A stretch of 64,000 nucleotides of DNA from Bimastos eiseni (GCA_959347315.1 OY365817.1:3827337-3891336), one strand, 5' to 3'; shown: positions 24,147 to 36,130, counted from the stretch's first letter. Program-made: numbers and translations. Notes: generated from the letters alone by a model not told the origin.

Positions 24147-27100
24147 ATGAGCAAAGTTGACGAAGACACTTTCTTATTCACGTCTGAATCTGTAGGGGAG
24201 GGACACCCAGGTATGCGTAATAGGAAGTCGTAAGGTAATTGGATGGCGGTTATGACTTCTAGGAGATCATGTCAGAGAATTTCAAGAGAATGTGAAATTG
24301 ATCACAGATCAGAATTATGCCATCTTTTGTATCGAATACCCTATAAAGAGCAAGGTCATCAAGGACATTCTTAACTCCGAACTTGTTCTCAATCCTCCTC
24401 CTTCTCTAGGTGATCTTCTGTCTTGTTAAAATTCAACACTCTCCAACCTCCTTGACACTCATGCACCACTCATTATCACACACAGCTCACGCACATCTAA
24501 CCCTTGGTTCACCTCCTATCTCCAAGCTTTCAAAACCTTCTGCAGGCGCTTTGAGCACACCTACAAGCCCGCCAAAGACTCAACATCTAAAGCAAAAACC
24601 CTGTCTACCCTCAAATCAGCCACACACAGATACCATAACCTTATCGCTGCAGTCAAGAAAAAATACTACTCCTCGCTTATCCACTCCAGTTCCTCCAATC
24701 CTAGACACCTCTAGAAAGCTATCAATTCTCTTCATCGTAAGTCTCCCTCACCACTGCCCAGCTCCATCCCCACATCCTTTATCGCTGACACCTTCTGCTC
24801 TTTCTTCTCAGACAAAATCTCATCTCTTCGTTTCACACTACAATCTCTTCTAGCCTCCAACTCCTCCAGCACTGTTCCACTGATTTCTCCCAACCCTACT
24901 CCGCCTTCCCATCAGTCATCGCTCTCAATTCTATCTCCTGCCACTGAATCAGAAGTACTACTCCTCCTAAATTCCCTTCCCAGCAAGCAATGTGAACTCG
25001 ATCCTATCCCAACTTCTCTCCTAAAAGACTGTGCCTCAATCCTTGTTCCTGTGATCACTAAAATCATCAATCTTTCGCTTTCTACCGGAAATTTTCCTAT
25101 TTAGTCTTTAAACAATTTATCGTCTCTCCCCTACTGGAAAAAGCAAATCTAGACAAAGAAAATCTTTCTAGCTACCGTCCCATCTCCAACCTCTCCTTTC
25201 TGTCTAAACTAACTGAAAGAATTGTTCTTACCCGCCTTAATGACTACCTCTCAACAAACTCACTGTTAAGCCCCCACCAATCAGGCTTCACTAAACACCA
25301 CTCCACAGAAACTGCCTGCCTCTCTATATAACAAATTGGTCTCTGCCGTCAGCCATCAACAAGTTTCCTGCCTCTGTATCCTCAACATCTCTGCTGCATT
25401 TGATACCATTGACCACAGCCTTCTCTTGACTAGACTATCCTCTTGGTTTGGCGTTTCTGGAACTGCTCTACTCTGGTTCCAATCCTACTTATCTTCCAGT
25501 TCCTTCTCTGTCAAGGCCTCCGAACTCTGCTCGCAACCCCTTCCACTCACATGTGGTGTCCCTCAAGGCTCCGTCCTAGGATCACTCCTCTTCATCCTCT
25601 ATACCACACCCTTAAGTCATCCCATACAATCCTCCTCTGTTGACCACCACCTGTGTGCAGATGACACTCAACTCCACATATCCTTCTCCCCAACCTCTTT
25701 CTCCACCTCCATTGCACAACTACTGAATGTAGTAAACTTAGTCTTCGAATGGATGTCATCTAACCTCCTCTGCCTCAACCCTTCCAAGACTGAATTTATC
25801 CTCATAGGCCTCCCTGACAAAATCAAGAAAATACCCGACCCTGCAATTCACTTACCCACTAACTCTTCATCCCTTCCCTTCACCTCAGATGCCCCAGTCC
25901 GAAATCTTGGCATCACCTTCGATCCTCATCTCTCTGTCTCCAATCACATCTCAAACCTCTCTCGCTCCTATTTCATGTACATTCGCGACCTCCGCCGCAT
26001 CCGACCCATACTCGACTTCAAAACTGCTTCCACCATTGCTACCTCCATCGTCCATTGCAAGCTCGACTACTGCAACTCCCTCTTCCTCAACCTCGAAGCC
26101 ATACAAATCAAACGTTCACAATTAATCCAAAACTCATTAGCCAGAGCCGTCACCAGAACACCCATACATCATCACATCACCCCAATCCTCAAGCCACTTC
26201 ACTGGCGAAAAATCCCAGAGCGCATTCACTTCAAAATCTTATCATTAACTTACAACTAAATACAATATTCACAGCCCAAATATCTTCGCGAACTCTTCAC
26301 CATCCAGCCAACCCGCTCTACCCGATCGTCCTCTTGCCTCACCCTCACTCAACCTCCAATTACATCTCATCTCAAGTTCTCCAACCGCGCAATATCAAAC
26401 GCCGCACCTCGTCTCTGGAACGACCTACCTCCTGAATTTCGTGCCCTCTCGGTTCCTTCACCATCATTTCCCGTCTTGCAGCATCATTTGTCCCCCTAAT
26501 CTGTCCATCACACCCCGGGCTTTCCATTCTAAACTTAAGTCCTACCTTTTCAAGAACTCTTACCCAGACTCACTACTTGACATCCCACCTGTCAATCCTA
26601 GACCAAAGCGACACCCTCCTTAACAGCTAGCTACTCTGCCTCCCTGCTGACCTCCTGGAAACCGAACTCTGACTGCCCACGAACTATCCTTTTGACAACC
26701 CTTTTGAATTGACACTGCGCTCGTGAATAAGCTAGTGCCATGCGCTTAGCTTTAAAGTGGTGCTTTAGAAATTTGGAGATTATGATTACGATTACAAAGG
26801 TCTCTTGAGCTGTACTGGGAGATATCCCAAGTGATGCCTTTGAGATACAAGCCTCTCCAATAGGAATTATTACTGTTCAACAATATCATTTGATTGCCTT
26901 TTTTTGGGTCCTACCTAAATCTGAAGATGTTATTGTTGATTGGATTTTTCCATAACCATAATGTTTATTGATCTTGTAACATCACAGGATAAATCAGATA
27001 AAGAATAAAAATATTATTCACCAATAATCTTTAGACACTGGTGATGCAGAAGTTGACAAATATGATTGATTATTATGATTTATTTAACATTCTTTAAATA

Positions 27101-30100
27101 TTAATCATCATTTATGATTTATTCAACACTATTTAAATATTAAATAAACTGAAAATTAAATTAAATATTATTTCAACTATTTTTTTTGTAGACAAGATGT
27201 GTGACCAGATTAGTGATGCCATTTTGGATGCTCATCTCACTCAAGATCCATCTGCTAAGGTTGCCTGTGGTATGAACACCTGCATAAGATACATTAATTC
27301 TCAGCACATTATTAATAAATACAGATATAAAATTATTATAAAACATGTAATCATGTCTCATATAAACTCTAAAGCATTATTTAATGTTTTTATTTCTCTA
27401 TTAATGTATGTCAAATCAGATAGAAATGTGTGTGTTTATACGAAATATGAGCAAGTGTATTTTTACATAATTGATTAGTTACAAATAAAACCATGTAACT
27501 CAGTAATTAGTTTACATGCATAGTGTTGAATGTCAGGCCTCAGGTGTATGGAGGTTGATAGGGAGAAGGAGGCAGAGAGACACAAGGCCTGTCATTCAAC
27601 AGTGTGCTCCCTTTCCCATCCCTTACTTTGCTGGCTGGCATGTCCAAAAGATAGTGCTTACTAGCACCTGTCTTAGACTAGCACACTTGCGCCATCCAGA
27701 AACTAGGTATTTGTTACCTGTGGTCTCGCATGATCGACACGTGTAGGCATCAAGAGTTCATCCTTTGTTTTGGATGTTATATAAGTGAGCTTGTATCATG
27801 TACATGAGTCTTGTGAAGTCTCGTCATCTTGTGAAGCTCTCGTGGAAGCTCGGTCATGAATACTGATAACTGGAGCTGGTGTCGTCTTCTAGAATTTAAT
27901 AAAGTTATTTATGTAAGAGCGTTAGTGCATGGACATTTCTCTCTGTACAACATGAGCCATCTACTACAAGGAACATCTTACATAAGTTACACGGTTTATC
28001 TGCAGAATTACATATTTATTTACAGATTACAGCTATGTAATTGGTCTCTCGTTTTGTTATTGTGTTTGTGTTACAGAAACTGCTGTAAAATCAGAATTCG
28101 TGATGCTACTTGGCGAGATCTCGTCGACAGCGCAGGTCAACTACGAGGAAGTGGTTCGCGAAACTGTAAAATTGATCGGATATGACGACCTGTCGAAAGG
28201 TCATTACAATTAAAGTTTATCTAGTTAATGATGTAATATTAGAAATGAGAATTGTTGCTATATGCTTCATCATAACACGGATCTTGATGTAAGACAGTTC
28301 GCTAGTAATGCCTTGTTGACCAGTAGGATTTCATTGATTTAGTCATTCAGTGCAGAGATAGTATCCTTCTAGGCTGCTACTCAGCAGTGACCCCCCCAGC
28401 ATGGCTTAAAAGACAGTTTTGAGGTTAGAATAAAATGCATCAGATGGACCATGAGGTGTAAAACTGAATAAAATGCATCAGATGGACCATGAGGTGTAAA
28501 ACTGAATAAAATGCATCAGATGGACCATGAGGTGTAAAACTGAATAAAATGCATCAGATGGACCATGAGGTGTAAAACTGAATAAAATGCATCAGATGGA
28601 CCATGAGGTGTAAAACTGAATAAAATGCATCAGATGGACCATGAGGTGTAAAACTGAATAAAATGCATCAGATGGACCATGAGGTGTAAAACTGAATAAA
28701 ATGCATCAGATGGACCATGAGGTGTAAAACTGAATAAAATGCATCAGATGGACCATGAGGTGTAAAACTGAATAAAATGCATCAGATGGACCATGAGGTG
28801 TAAAACTGAATAAAATGCATCAGATGGACCATGAGGTGTAAAACTGAATAAAATGCATCAGATGGACCATGAGGTGTAAAACTGAATAAAATGCATCAGA
28901 TGGACCATGAGGTGTAAAACTGAATAAAATGCATCAGATGGACCATGAGGTGTAAAACTGAATAAAATGCATCAGATGGACCATGAGGTGTAAAACTGAA
29001 TAAAATGCATCAGATGGACCATGAGGTGTAAAACTGAATAAAATGCATCAGATGGACCATGAGGTGTAAAACTGAATAAAATGCATCAGATGGACCATGA
29101 GGTGTAAAACTGAATAAAATGCATCAGATGGACCATGAGGTGTAAAACTGAATAAAATGCATCAGATGGACCATGAGGTGTAAAACTGAATAAAATGCAT
29201 CAGATGGACCATGAGGTGTAAAACTGAATAAAATGCATCAGATGGACCATGAGGTGTAAAACTGAATAAAATGCATCAGATGGACCATGAGGTGTAAAAC
29301 TGAATAAAATTCATCAGATGGACCATGAGGTGTAAAACTGAATAAAATGCATCAGATGGACCATGAGGTGTAAAACTGAATAAAATGCATCAGATGGACC
29401 ATGAGGTGTAAAACTGAATAAAATGCATCAGATGGACCATGAGGTGTAAAACTGAATAAAATTCATCAGATGGACCATGGGGTGTAAAACTGAATAAAAT
29501 TCATCAGATGGACCATGGGGTGTAAAACTGAATAAAATTCATCAGATGGACCATGGGGTGTAAAACTGAATAAAATTCATCAGATGGACCATGGGGTGTA
29601 AAACTGAATAAAATTCATCAGATGGACCATGGGGTGTAAAACTGGGTAGCCAACAACTGAGAAGATGCATAGACAGAAGGGATGTGGAGAATTGCCGATT
29701 ATATAGAGTATTATGAGCGAGTAGCACAGAGTGCATCAAATATATTTACAAAAGTCTCACTCTCTTGATTTACATTTATAAATTTGCACAGTTTTGAGAA
29801 TTTTTGTGCGCTTAAAGTTACTCTAGGAAGTAGTAACGAGTAAGAACTACTAGCAACAGTATTCGTGTTTTTCATTTTATTAATGCTAGGACCCATTGTT
29901 TGCCAAGTCAGAGTTTCGGTTCATCCCTAGAAATCATTAATTATTAAAAGAACTTGCACGGTTACACATTTTGCGTAGGATTTGACTACAAGACGTGCGA
30001 GATAAGGAAGATTCTCAACGAACAGTCTCCTGACATTGCAAGCGGGGTACACGTCGGTCGAAAGGAGGAGAACATCGGAGCGGGGGACCAGAGCATAATG

Positions 30101-31867
30101 TTCGGCTATGCCACGGACGAAACGGCCGAGTGCATGCCGCTCACGATCCTGCTCGCTCATCGGCTCAATGCCAAAATCGCTCAGCTGAGACATTCCGGCT
30201 TGCTGCCTTGGGCACGACCAGATTCAAAGACACAGGCAAGATTAGATTCTTTGATTAATTGATTCAAAAGTGCTTAAATTGAACCTTTTATCTCTATCAT
30301 TATCTTTGTCATTTTCAGGTTATCTGTGAGTATACATAAGTCAATGGGCTTCCCAAGAGGTATGCCAATAAATTACTTGCCTGCATTTTACTCTTCATTA
30401 AAATCCTTATTTTTCAGTCATAGTCTGACTGGGAGCGCCTCTAAGTAGATATCTTGAAGGAGCGCTATATTAAGTTCACATTGATTAAATAAGTTAAACC
30501 TTTTAAATTTACCATTACCTTTGTCATTTTCAGGTTAACTGTGAGTATGCACTAGTTAAACCTCTCAAATGTACAAGTACCTATGTCATTTTTAGGTTAC
30601 CTTTAAGTTACCCTGGTGATTTTCAGGTTACCTCCGAGTATACATAAAACCAGTTACCTCTACAATTACCTTGATCATTTTCAGCTTACTTCTGAGTATG
30701 CATAAGTTAGACCAGATACCTTTACCATTACCCTTGTCATTTTTCATTTTCCTGCGAGTTTACACAAGTGAGACTGGTTTGCGGTTACCTTTACTTTCGT
30801 CATATTCAACTATGCAAAAGTTAGACCGGTTACCTTTACCATTGCCTTTGTCATTTTTAGGTTACCTGTGAGTACAGGATGGAGAATGGAGCATGCGTTC
30901 CACTGAGAGTCAACACGATCGTCATCTCCGTTCAACACTCGAAGGACGCAAGTATGGATCTCATCAGGAACGATATCATGGAGTTGGTCATCCACGATGA
31001 CTCCGTCATTCCGAGCGGATACCTGGACGAACAGACCATCTACCTCATCAATCCATCTGGAAAATTCGTCATTGGAGGACCTCAGGTGGGAATAAATGGC
31101 GGTTCCACTCCAGGCGAAATGTAAATTGGCGGAACACGACCACTTTGGGAAATGATGCTAGGCAAAGCTTTAATTGATGGAATGTAGCCTAACTGAGGAG
31201 AAGGGATTAGTGCTATTTTAATTGGTCAATGGTTAATTAATGGAACCTCTTTGAGTGGATCAGAATCTTTGGAGTGGGATTTAGCATACAAAATTCTGAG
31301 TGGAACTTGAATTTGTGGGATTGGTTGATGAATTATTTATCTGTTGGTCATTAATTCACCACAACACACATGTCGTACTGAGAGTACGAGGTCGGGTATG
31401 GTAGTGCATACGTCCAAACATACATCCACACGTGCATACACACAGATCCACACATACATCCACACATACATCCACACATACACATGCATACACACTCACA
31501 CATACATAAACAGATGTGAGAGGTATATCCGTTAATCTGCATTGACTCTGAACAGAGTGATGCTGGTCTGACCGGAAGAAAGATCATCGTGGATACGTAT
31601 GGGGGATGGGGAGCTCACGGAGGTGGAGCATTCTCTGGGAAGGACTTCTCCAAAGTGGATCGGTCGGCGGCCTATGCTCTGCGCTGGGTGGCAAAGTCGC
31701 TGGTGAAGGCAGGGCTCTGTAGAAGGGTTCTCGTTCAGGTAAGTGGTTCTATGCGTCTGCAAGGGACTGCTGGCGGGGACATTCTCAAGCTGCATCACCA
31801 TACTTCTTATAGCATGGTGATTTGAGTTCCAGTATGCATGTACATTGATTGGTGTATATGTATATAC

Positions 31868-31898
<31 letters not shown>

Positions 31899-31949
31899 CA
31901 CATATATATATACATATATATATACATATATATATGCATATATATATAC

Positions 31950-32002
<53 letters not shown>

Positions 32003-33484
32003 TACATAAATGGATATACATAAATAATTGCTCGAATATACATGTATATATATATATATACAGCTGTGGTAATAATTATTGCCTCACTCTGTGGTCAAAC
32101 CTAGAGGTGTGGTAAAATGAAATATTAGGATGTAATGACTAGAAGCAATGTACTTTTCTTATTTTCTTCCTTGTGCCAACAACAGACATTCGTGAAAATA
32201 AGTAAATGACTGATTTTGTACTTGTTTACAAAAAAATTGAGTTACATTAATAATAAAAATCTGACTTTAATGTATTAAACAGATTTTAGCTTTTTGCTGG
32301 TGATGCAGTAATTGTTACCACCACTATATATATACAATTATACTTAAAAGAGAGATCAGCATAATACATACATACACAACATACAAGTATTTACAAGTAA
32401 GTACATGCAATCGTGGATAATTCTATGCATACAGAGATAGACAAACAGATAGATGCATGCATACATCTATACATACATCTATACATACATCTATACATAC
32501 ATCTATACATACATCTATACATACATCTATACATACATCTATACATACATCTATACATACATCTATACATGCATCTATACATGCATCTATACATACATCT
32601 ATGCATACATCTATGCATACATCTATGCATACATCTATACATACATCTATACATACATCTATACATACATCTATACATACATACACAACGCACAGACATA
32701 CATACTCCGACATGTATACATATAATCTTGGTTTGATTGTCTAGGCATCGTATGCCATTGGTGTTGCGGATCCTCTCTCGTTATATCTCGACACTTTTGG
32801 CACTGGGGTCCAATCGGATGCAGACCTACTGGACATCGTCGATAGCAACTTTGACCTACGACCTGGACAGATCGTTCAGTAAGGAGGAATCTGGACGTGT
32901 TTAATTCCTCAAAGCACTTAACTATTCTCAGTAGATGATATCAATCAATCAATCAATCAATGAAACAGAGGCGCTCCCAGTCCAACCTGCCCTAATTCAT
33001 CGATATGATGCTAAACAGCAGATTAATAAAATGCTATAGAACATGATGCCCATAGTACAAAACAATTACAGTTATATTTCATACAATAAAACACATTTGA
33101 TACAATAAACGTCATTTGTTGCATTTACAATGCAATTTTCTTTTTATATTATACAGTACAACTGTATTTGATGCAATACAATACAAATGCAGTTACTACA
33201 ATGCAAACGCATTTAATACAATACCATTTATTTGATATATGTATTACCCTCCTTATACAGTACTTGGAGTTAGGGTGTGGACGATCAAACTTGTGATTAC
33301 CATTGCATATTAATGCTTTGATGCAATGCCTTGTGTTTTTAATCTGTATTTTGTTCTTTTAAATGTTTCCTATTCCTACAGAGACCTCAATCTGAAGCGA
33401 CCGATTTATCTGAGAACAGCCACCTATGGTCATTTCGGTCGACCGGAGTTCAGCTGGGAACAGCCAAAGGATCTCATTTACTGA
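24147..33484 (+). CDS. MAT2A: S-adenosylmethionine synthetase (methionine adenosyltransferase), 8 coding exons
   Basis: Exons: 24147-24210, 27192-27269, 28077-28199, 29979-30235, 30861-31085, 31556-31738, 32745-32878, 33382-33484; total 388 residues (human MAT2A 395). Phases agree at every junction; intron 4 has a GC donor. The enzyme makes S-adenosylmethionine from methionine and ATP in the cytosol or nucleus. Seen in order: [15 protein letters not shown] (catalytic His20 and Asp22), the gating-loop region [27 protein letters not shown] (signature 1, with Ser127 where the family has Gly), [23 protein letters not shown] (Ser250 for the usual Gly), [18 protein letters not shown] (signature 2), [28 protein letters not shown] and a final [13 protein letters not shown]. 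The catalytic Asp, Lys and His positions I know of are kept, so it is probably active. It could be a divergent paralogue rather than the only MAT gene. Confidence 0.96.
24290..26800 (+). pseudogene. 5'-truncated CR1/L2-type LINE, reverse transcriptase pseudogene in MAT intron 1
   Basis: The clearest open frame is 25336-26259 (307 codons). It carries [10 protein letters not shown] (motif A), [13 protein letters not shown] (motif B), LCADDTQLH at the catalytic position usually read YADD or [15 protein letters not shown] and [14 protein letters not shown]. Upstream, from about 24400, endonuclease-RT linker and RT finger sequence is recognisable only by changing frame, and stops occur near 25103 and 25330. 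After 26259 the C-terminal region continues in other frames to a tail with gctcgtgaataagct and ggagattatgattacgatta. The element is sense to MAT, inactive, and 5'-truncated within the linker after the endonuclease. Confidence 0.85.
28429..29644 (+). repeat. 38-bp minisatellite, exactly 32 copies, in MAT intron 3
   Basis: The unit begins AATAAAATGCATCAGATGG and ends ACCATGAGGTGTAAAACTG; 1216 bases divide into 32 units. Copies 1-23 and 25-27 are essentially identical. Copy 24 has ATTCAT for ATGCAT, and copies 28-32 carry both ATTCAT and CATGGGG. Every copy carries AATAAA on the MAT sense strand. Confidence 0.97.
30236..30237 (+). promoter_or_regulatory. non-canonical GC 5' splice site of MAT intron 4
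   Basis: Exon 4 must end at ...AAGACACAG (Lys-Thr-Gln) because exon 5 begins GTTACC (Val-Thr) and the protein is continuous there in all MATs. The bases after the exon are gcaaga, a good GC-AG donor context (CAG/GCAAGA). No GT lies at the boundary. Confidence 0.85.
30270..30880 (+). repeat. tandem copies of the MAT exon-5 acceptor region
   Basis: At least five upstream sites repeat the true acceptor context tcatttttaggttacctgtg: AG ends at 30318, 30533, 30595, 30626 and 30684; two further copies near 30745 and 30805 have lost the AG. The true site ends at 30860. Copies share ccattacctttgtcatttt before the AG and gttacctgtgagtat after it, so the unit of about 55-70 bases includes the first 15 bases of exon 5. 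A LINE-tail fragment interrupts the array at about 30355-30475. Confidence 0.8.
30415..30480 (+). mobile_element. LINE 3'-tail fragment
   Basis: gactgggagcgcctctaa and ggagcgctatattaagttca match the 3' ends near 17763 and 57475. Confidence 0.45.
31415..31515. repeat. (cacatacatc)n microsatellite in MAT intron 5
   Basis: Imperfect cacatacatccacacataca repeats lie just before exon 6. Confidence 0.85.
31855..32065. repeat. (atatac)n/(ta)n microsatellite in MAT intron 6
   Basis: About 200 bases of alternating tatatatac units, capable of forming cruciforms. Long open frames here are repeat artefacts. Confidence 0.95.
32455..32690. repeat. 12-bp (acatctatacat)n array in MAT intron 6
   Basis: About 19 copies of catctatacata with a central block using catctatgcata. 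The array sits 55 bases before exon 7. Confidence 0.95.
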
Positions 33485-34309
33485 AGAGCAGCTACAGTGT
33501 CTAACTACATAAGATGTTCAATTGCCCTCAGGTTCATACAGTCTATGTTCTAAGTTATGTTTTGCTACAAGGTTTATCTTCGTTCTCCTACAGAGACATT
33601 CTGTGATTTTTCTGTTGTTCGTTTGTGACAGTCGTTTTAGTCGATCTGTTTTGATGTTTTTTGTTCAAGTTTTTATTTCTTTTTTAAACTGTAAAGTTTA
33701 ACACAGTTTGATATTGTCGTATTTGATTTTAACCTGTGCCTTATGAGAGAGAAAGATATACTGAGAGAGACAAAGAGACAGAGACAGAGAAAAGAGAGAG
33801 GGATAGAGAAGGAGACAGTGGAAACTTTTGTTCTGGGGGGGTTGTATTTAGCTTGGGAGAAATCAGAAGGAGGTGGAGTTGATGGATTGGGATTTAGTTA
33901 GATGCTGGGAATTAATGACTGATGAGGGAAAGATGGAGAGACACGGAATGGACGATGGTGGGTGAGTGATAGGGTGGATATGACAAAGGGGAATTTGTGT
34001 AAATCGGGAAGGAGAGAGTTCCAGAGTCATATAGTTTGTGTGTTCATCTGTACATGTGATTAATCCGTGATACGATCTGTCATTTGTATGATTAGTATTT
34101 GATGCTTCTGCTGCCTCAGACTTTTCTTTGAAATGTCAAGTTATGGCTTTTGAATTTCTTCAGTTTTGTTTTGGTTGTCAAAGAAAAATTATGATATTAG
34201 TGTATTTCTCAAGATTTGAAAGTTTTAGCATCATGTGGGTGCTAAAACTAACTGGGAACCAAAGCAACTGGTTGTCGAGTGTTAGATTTAGGTTACATCT
34301 CTGAGTAGG
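33485..34309 (+). other. MAT 3' UTR and downstream sequence
   Basis: This holds a GA-rich microsatellite at 33748-33820 and otherwise unremarkable sequence. The nearest sense AATAAA found is at 34711-34716, so the MAT 3' UTR may run about 1.2 kb. Confidence 0.4.
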
Positions 34310-34513
34310 CTACATATGAGATATGTCCTTCACTAGTTCTCGGTCCAGCAGTGCATTCATTTTATAGGATATCTCTTGTCTGGCACTGTGTCTCAAGATC
34401 AGTGCATCAAATCTGTCTTTCTTGGGCATTACCTTAACTTGTGTCTGTTCTGGTCGTGGATCTTTCCACTCGGCCTTCAGAATCAACTTTGTGGTTTCCA
34501 GGGCTGCAAACAT
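34310..34513 (-). CDS. unrecognised possible exon antisense to the MAT 3' region
   Basis: On the minus strand a catgtttgcag acceptor (up to about 34505) precedes an open frame reading ETTKLILKAEWKDPRPEQ. It can continue to a stop at 34310, or splice at a GTAATG donor after QVK. The composition (charged, no simple repeat) looks protein-like, but I recognise no family and see no partner exons nearby. It could be a transposon fragment. Confidence 0.25.
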   Translation of the reverse strand: MFAALETTKLILKAEWKDPRPEQTQVKVMPKKDRFDALILRHSARQEISYKMNALLDRELVKDISHM

Positions 34514-34879
34514 GTTTGTTATTTTTTTTTTTTTTTAAACAAAAGATATTCAATTTACTAATATTACTATTATGTTACTAATTGTGTTTTATTCAATCTA
34601 AAATCAAGCTAAATTAATTACAAAAACGACTTGGAGTTCTTTTTCAGGCTATGTTTGATTCTTTTTATAACAAAACTGTTGTGACAAAATCCAAAAGAAA
34701 ACTAAAAACCAATAAAACAAAAAACAAAGTTTTTATTTTTTAAATCTTGTTTTTTACACTCCTGGTGGTTTCAAATGCTTGCACTGCCACCAGACAGACC
34801 AGGACTTTCTCATTGGAGGGACCCACCGCTGAAACTGCTTTGACTAACCTCCCTATCTCTGATCTGCTGAACCCATCTA

Positions 34880-34985
34880 GCTCTTTTTATCTACTCAACG
34901 CTCCTCGTTTACTGGGTCATGAGCAACTCTGAATAGTTAAATGATGACGCTATATAAATTCCAAAGATATATAAAAACGTAGGAG
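34880..34985 (+). mobile_element. possible LINE 3'-tail fragment
   Basis: tcgtttactgggtcatgagc followed by gacgctatataaattcc resembles the gggcgctatataaatt ends elsewhere in the window. Confidence 0.4.
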
Positions 34986-35059
34986 TTAGTCACAATATAG
35001 TAGGCACATGATTTACTGAAATACTCTTAGATCCTACCAAGTTTATACTTACGGCCACA

Positions 35060-35188
35060 CTGGGGTTGTAGCTCCGCCCCCGTCCCAGTTGTTTGCAGTT
35101 GAGTGACGCCTACCTACGTGTTTGCGAAAATCCATTATGAACGACCTCTAGGCTAGTCCTACAGAAGAACCACGTTAAGTATTAGCAA
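35060..35188 (+). promoter_or_regulatory. probable promoter and 5' UTR exon of the PHETA gene
   Basis: A GC box (ctccgccccc, 35072-35081) lies in a locally CpG-rich patch, followed about 110 bases later by a gcaa/gtaagt donor at 35189. The matching acceptor ttttttaacag ends at 36260, 51 bases before the start codon. A second CpG-rich patch with atggcgg lies at 35425-35450. Inferred from motifs only. Confidence 0.35.
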
Positions 35189-35884
35189 GTAAGTTAATAC
35201 ATTCTTTAATACTTCATTTTGCAAATGCAAAGTGGGATTTCGACATACAGTGGGAAGGAGCAATATACAACGATAGAAGTAACAATTGATAGTACAAAAT
35301 ATAATATTGGCAATAGAAATGAATTAAATAGGGGTGACACAAGTCATCGTATACGGTATCCTACTATACGATCCTGTTCATTAGTAATGAATTAATGAGG
35401 TTATAGCTGCGTGGAATTTATTTTCGCGCGATGGCGGTCCATAGATGTTGCCAAATGTTCATTCTATATCGATATGTACTTCATGTCATACGTTCTATTT
35501 AAACCTTGTTAAATGTTATTATTGCTCTTAATCAGTTATAAAGGGTAGTCAAAGAAAATTAACTGTGATATAATGTTTATCATTATGGAATAACAAAGTT
35601 TTATCAATATTTTTGTAAATATTAATGTTGCATTTTTTTAAAATTCGGTATTTGATTTTGAAGAACCGCTCTAGGCGAGAGGTCTAAAGTCTAAAGTAAT
35701 TTTGTTGCAGACACTGCAGCCTGAAAGTGATTTTCGAGTGTTTCTATGATAAGTGTCCATTCTGTCGGCGCTATTTACAGTGCTTTTAAAAGCTGCTGCA
35801 GTAATATGACAATCCGTTACGAGTTTTGCTTGAAGAACCCAAATTTAATTAAAAGAATTTAAAAAATCTGCGCTCAGTATAATC

Positions 35885-36130
35885 CAGCTTAATCTAATTC
35901 CTACTTACGCTATTATTTTTCATCAATCCAACTTCTACTTACACCATGAAATAGTTTCATCTATTCGACTTCTACTAACACTTGTTTTAGTTATTCCAAT
36001 TTCCATCTAAGCAAGTATTTTTTCCTGAATATAACCTCCTTTTATGCAAGAATTATTTCATATCAATCCAGCTTATATTTAAGCAACGATTATTTTAATC
36101 AATTCAACATGCAATTAAGTTGCTCTAAAT
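35885..36130 (+). repeat. degenerate 35-bp minisatellite, same family as at 60140-60715
   Basis: Six to seven diverged copies of attatttttcatcaatccaa plus cttctacttac-like sequence, matching the better-preserved array at 60 kb. It lies in the presumed 5' UTR intron of the PHETA gene. Confidence 0.6.

Noticed and set aside
28429..29644. Possible CRISPR-like array because of regular spacing
   Set aside because: The units are head-to-tail identical with no distinct spacers, in an animal intron; it is a minisatellite.
31785..32115. Several Tyr/Ile-rich frames on both strands
   Set aside because: They follow the (atatac)n microsatellite in MAT intron 6.
32391..32744. Cys/Asp- or His/Thr/Ser-rich repetitive frames
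   Set aside because: Translation artefacts of the 12-bp acatctatacat array.
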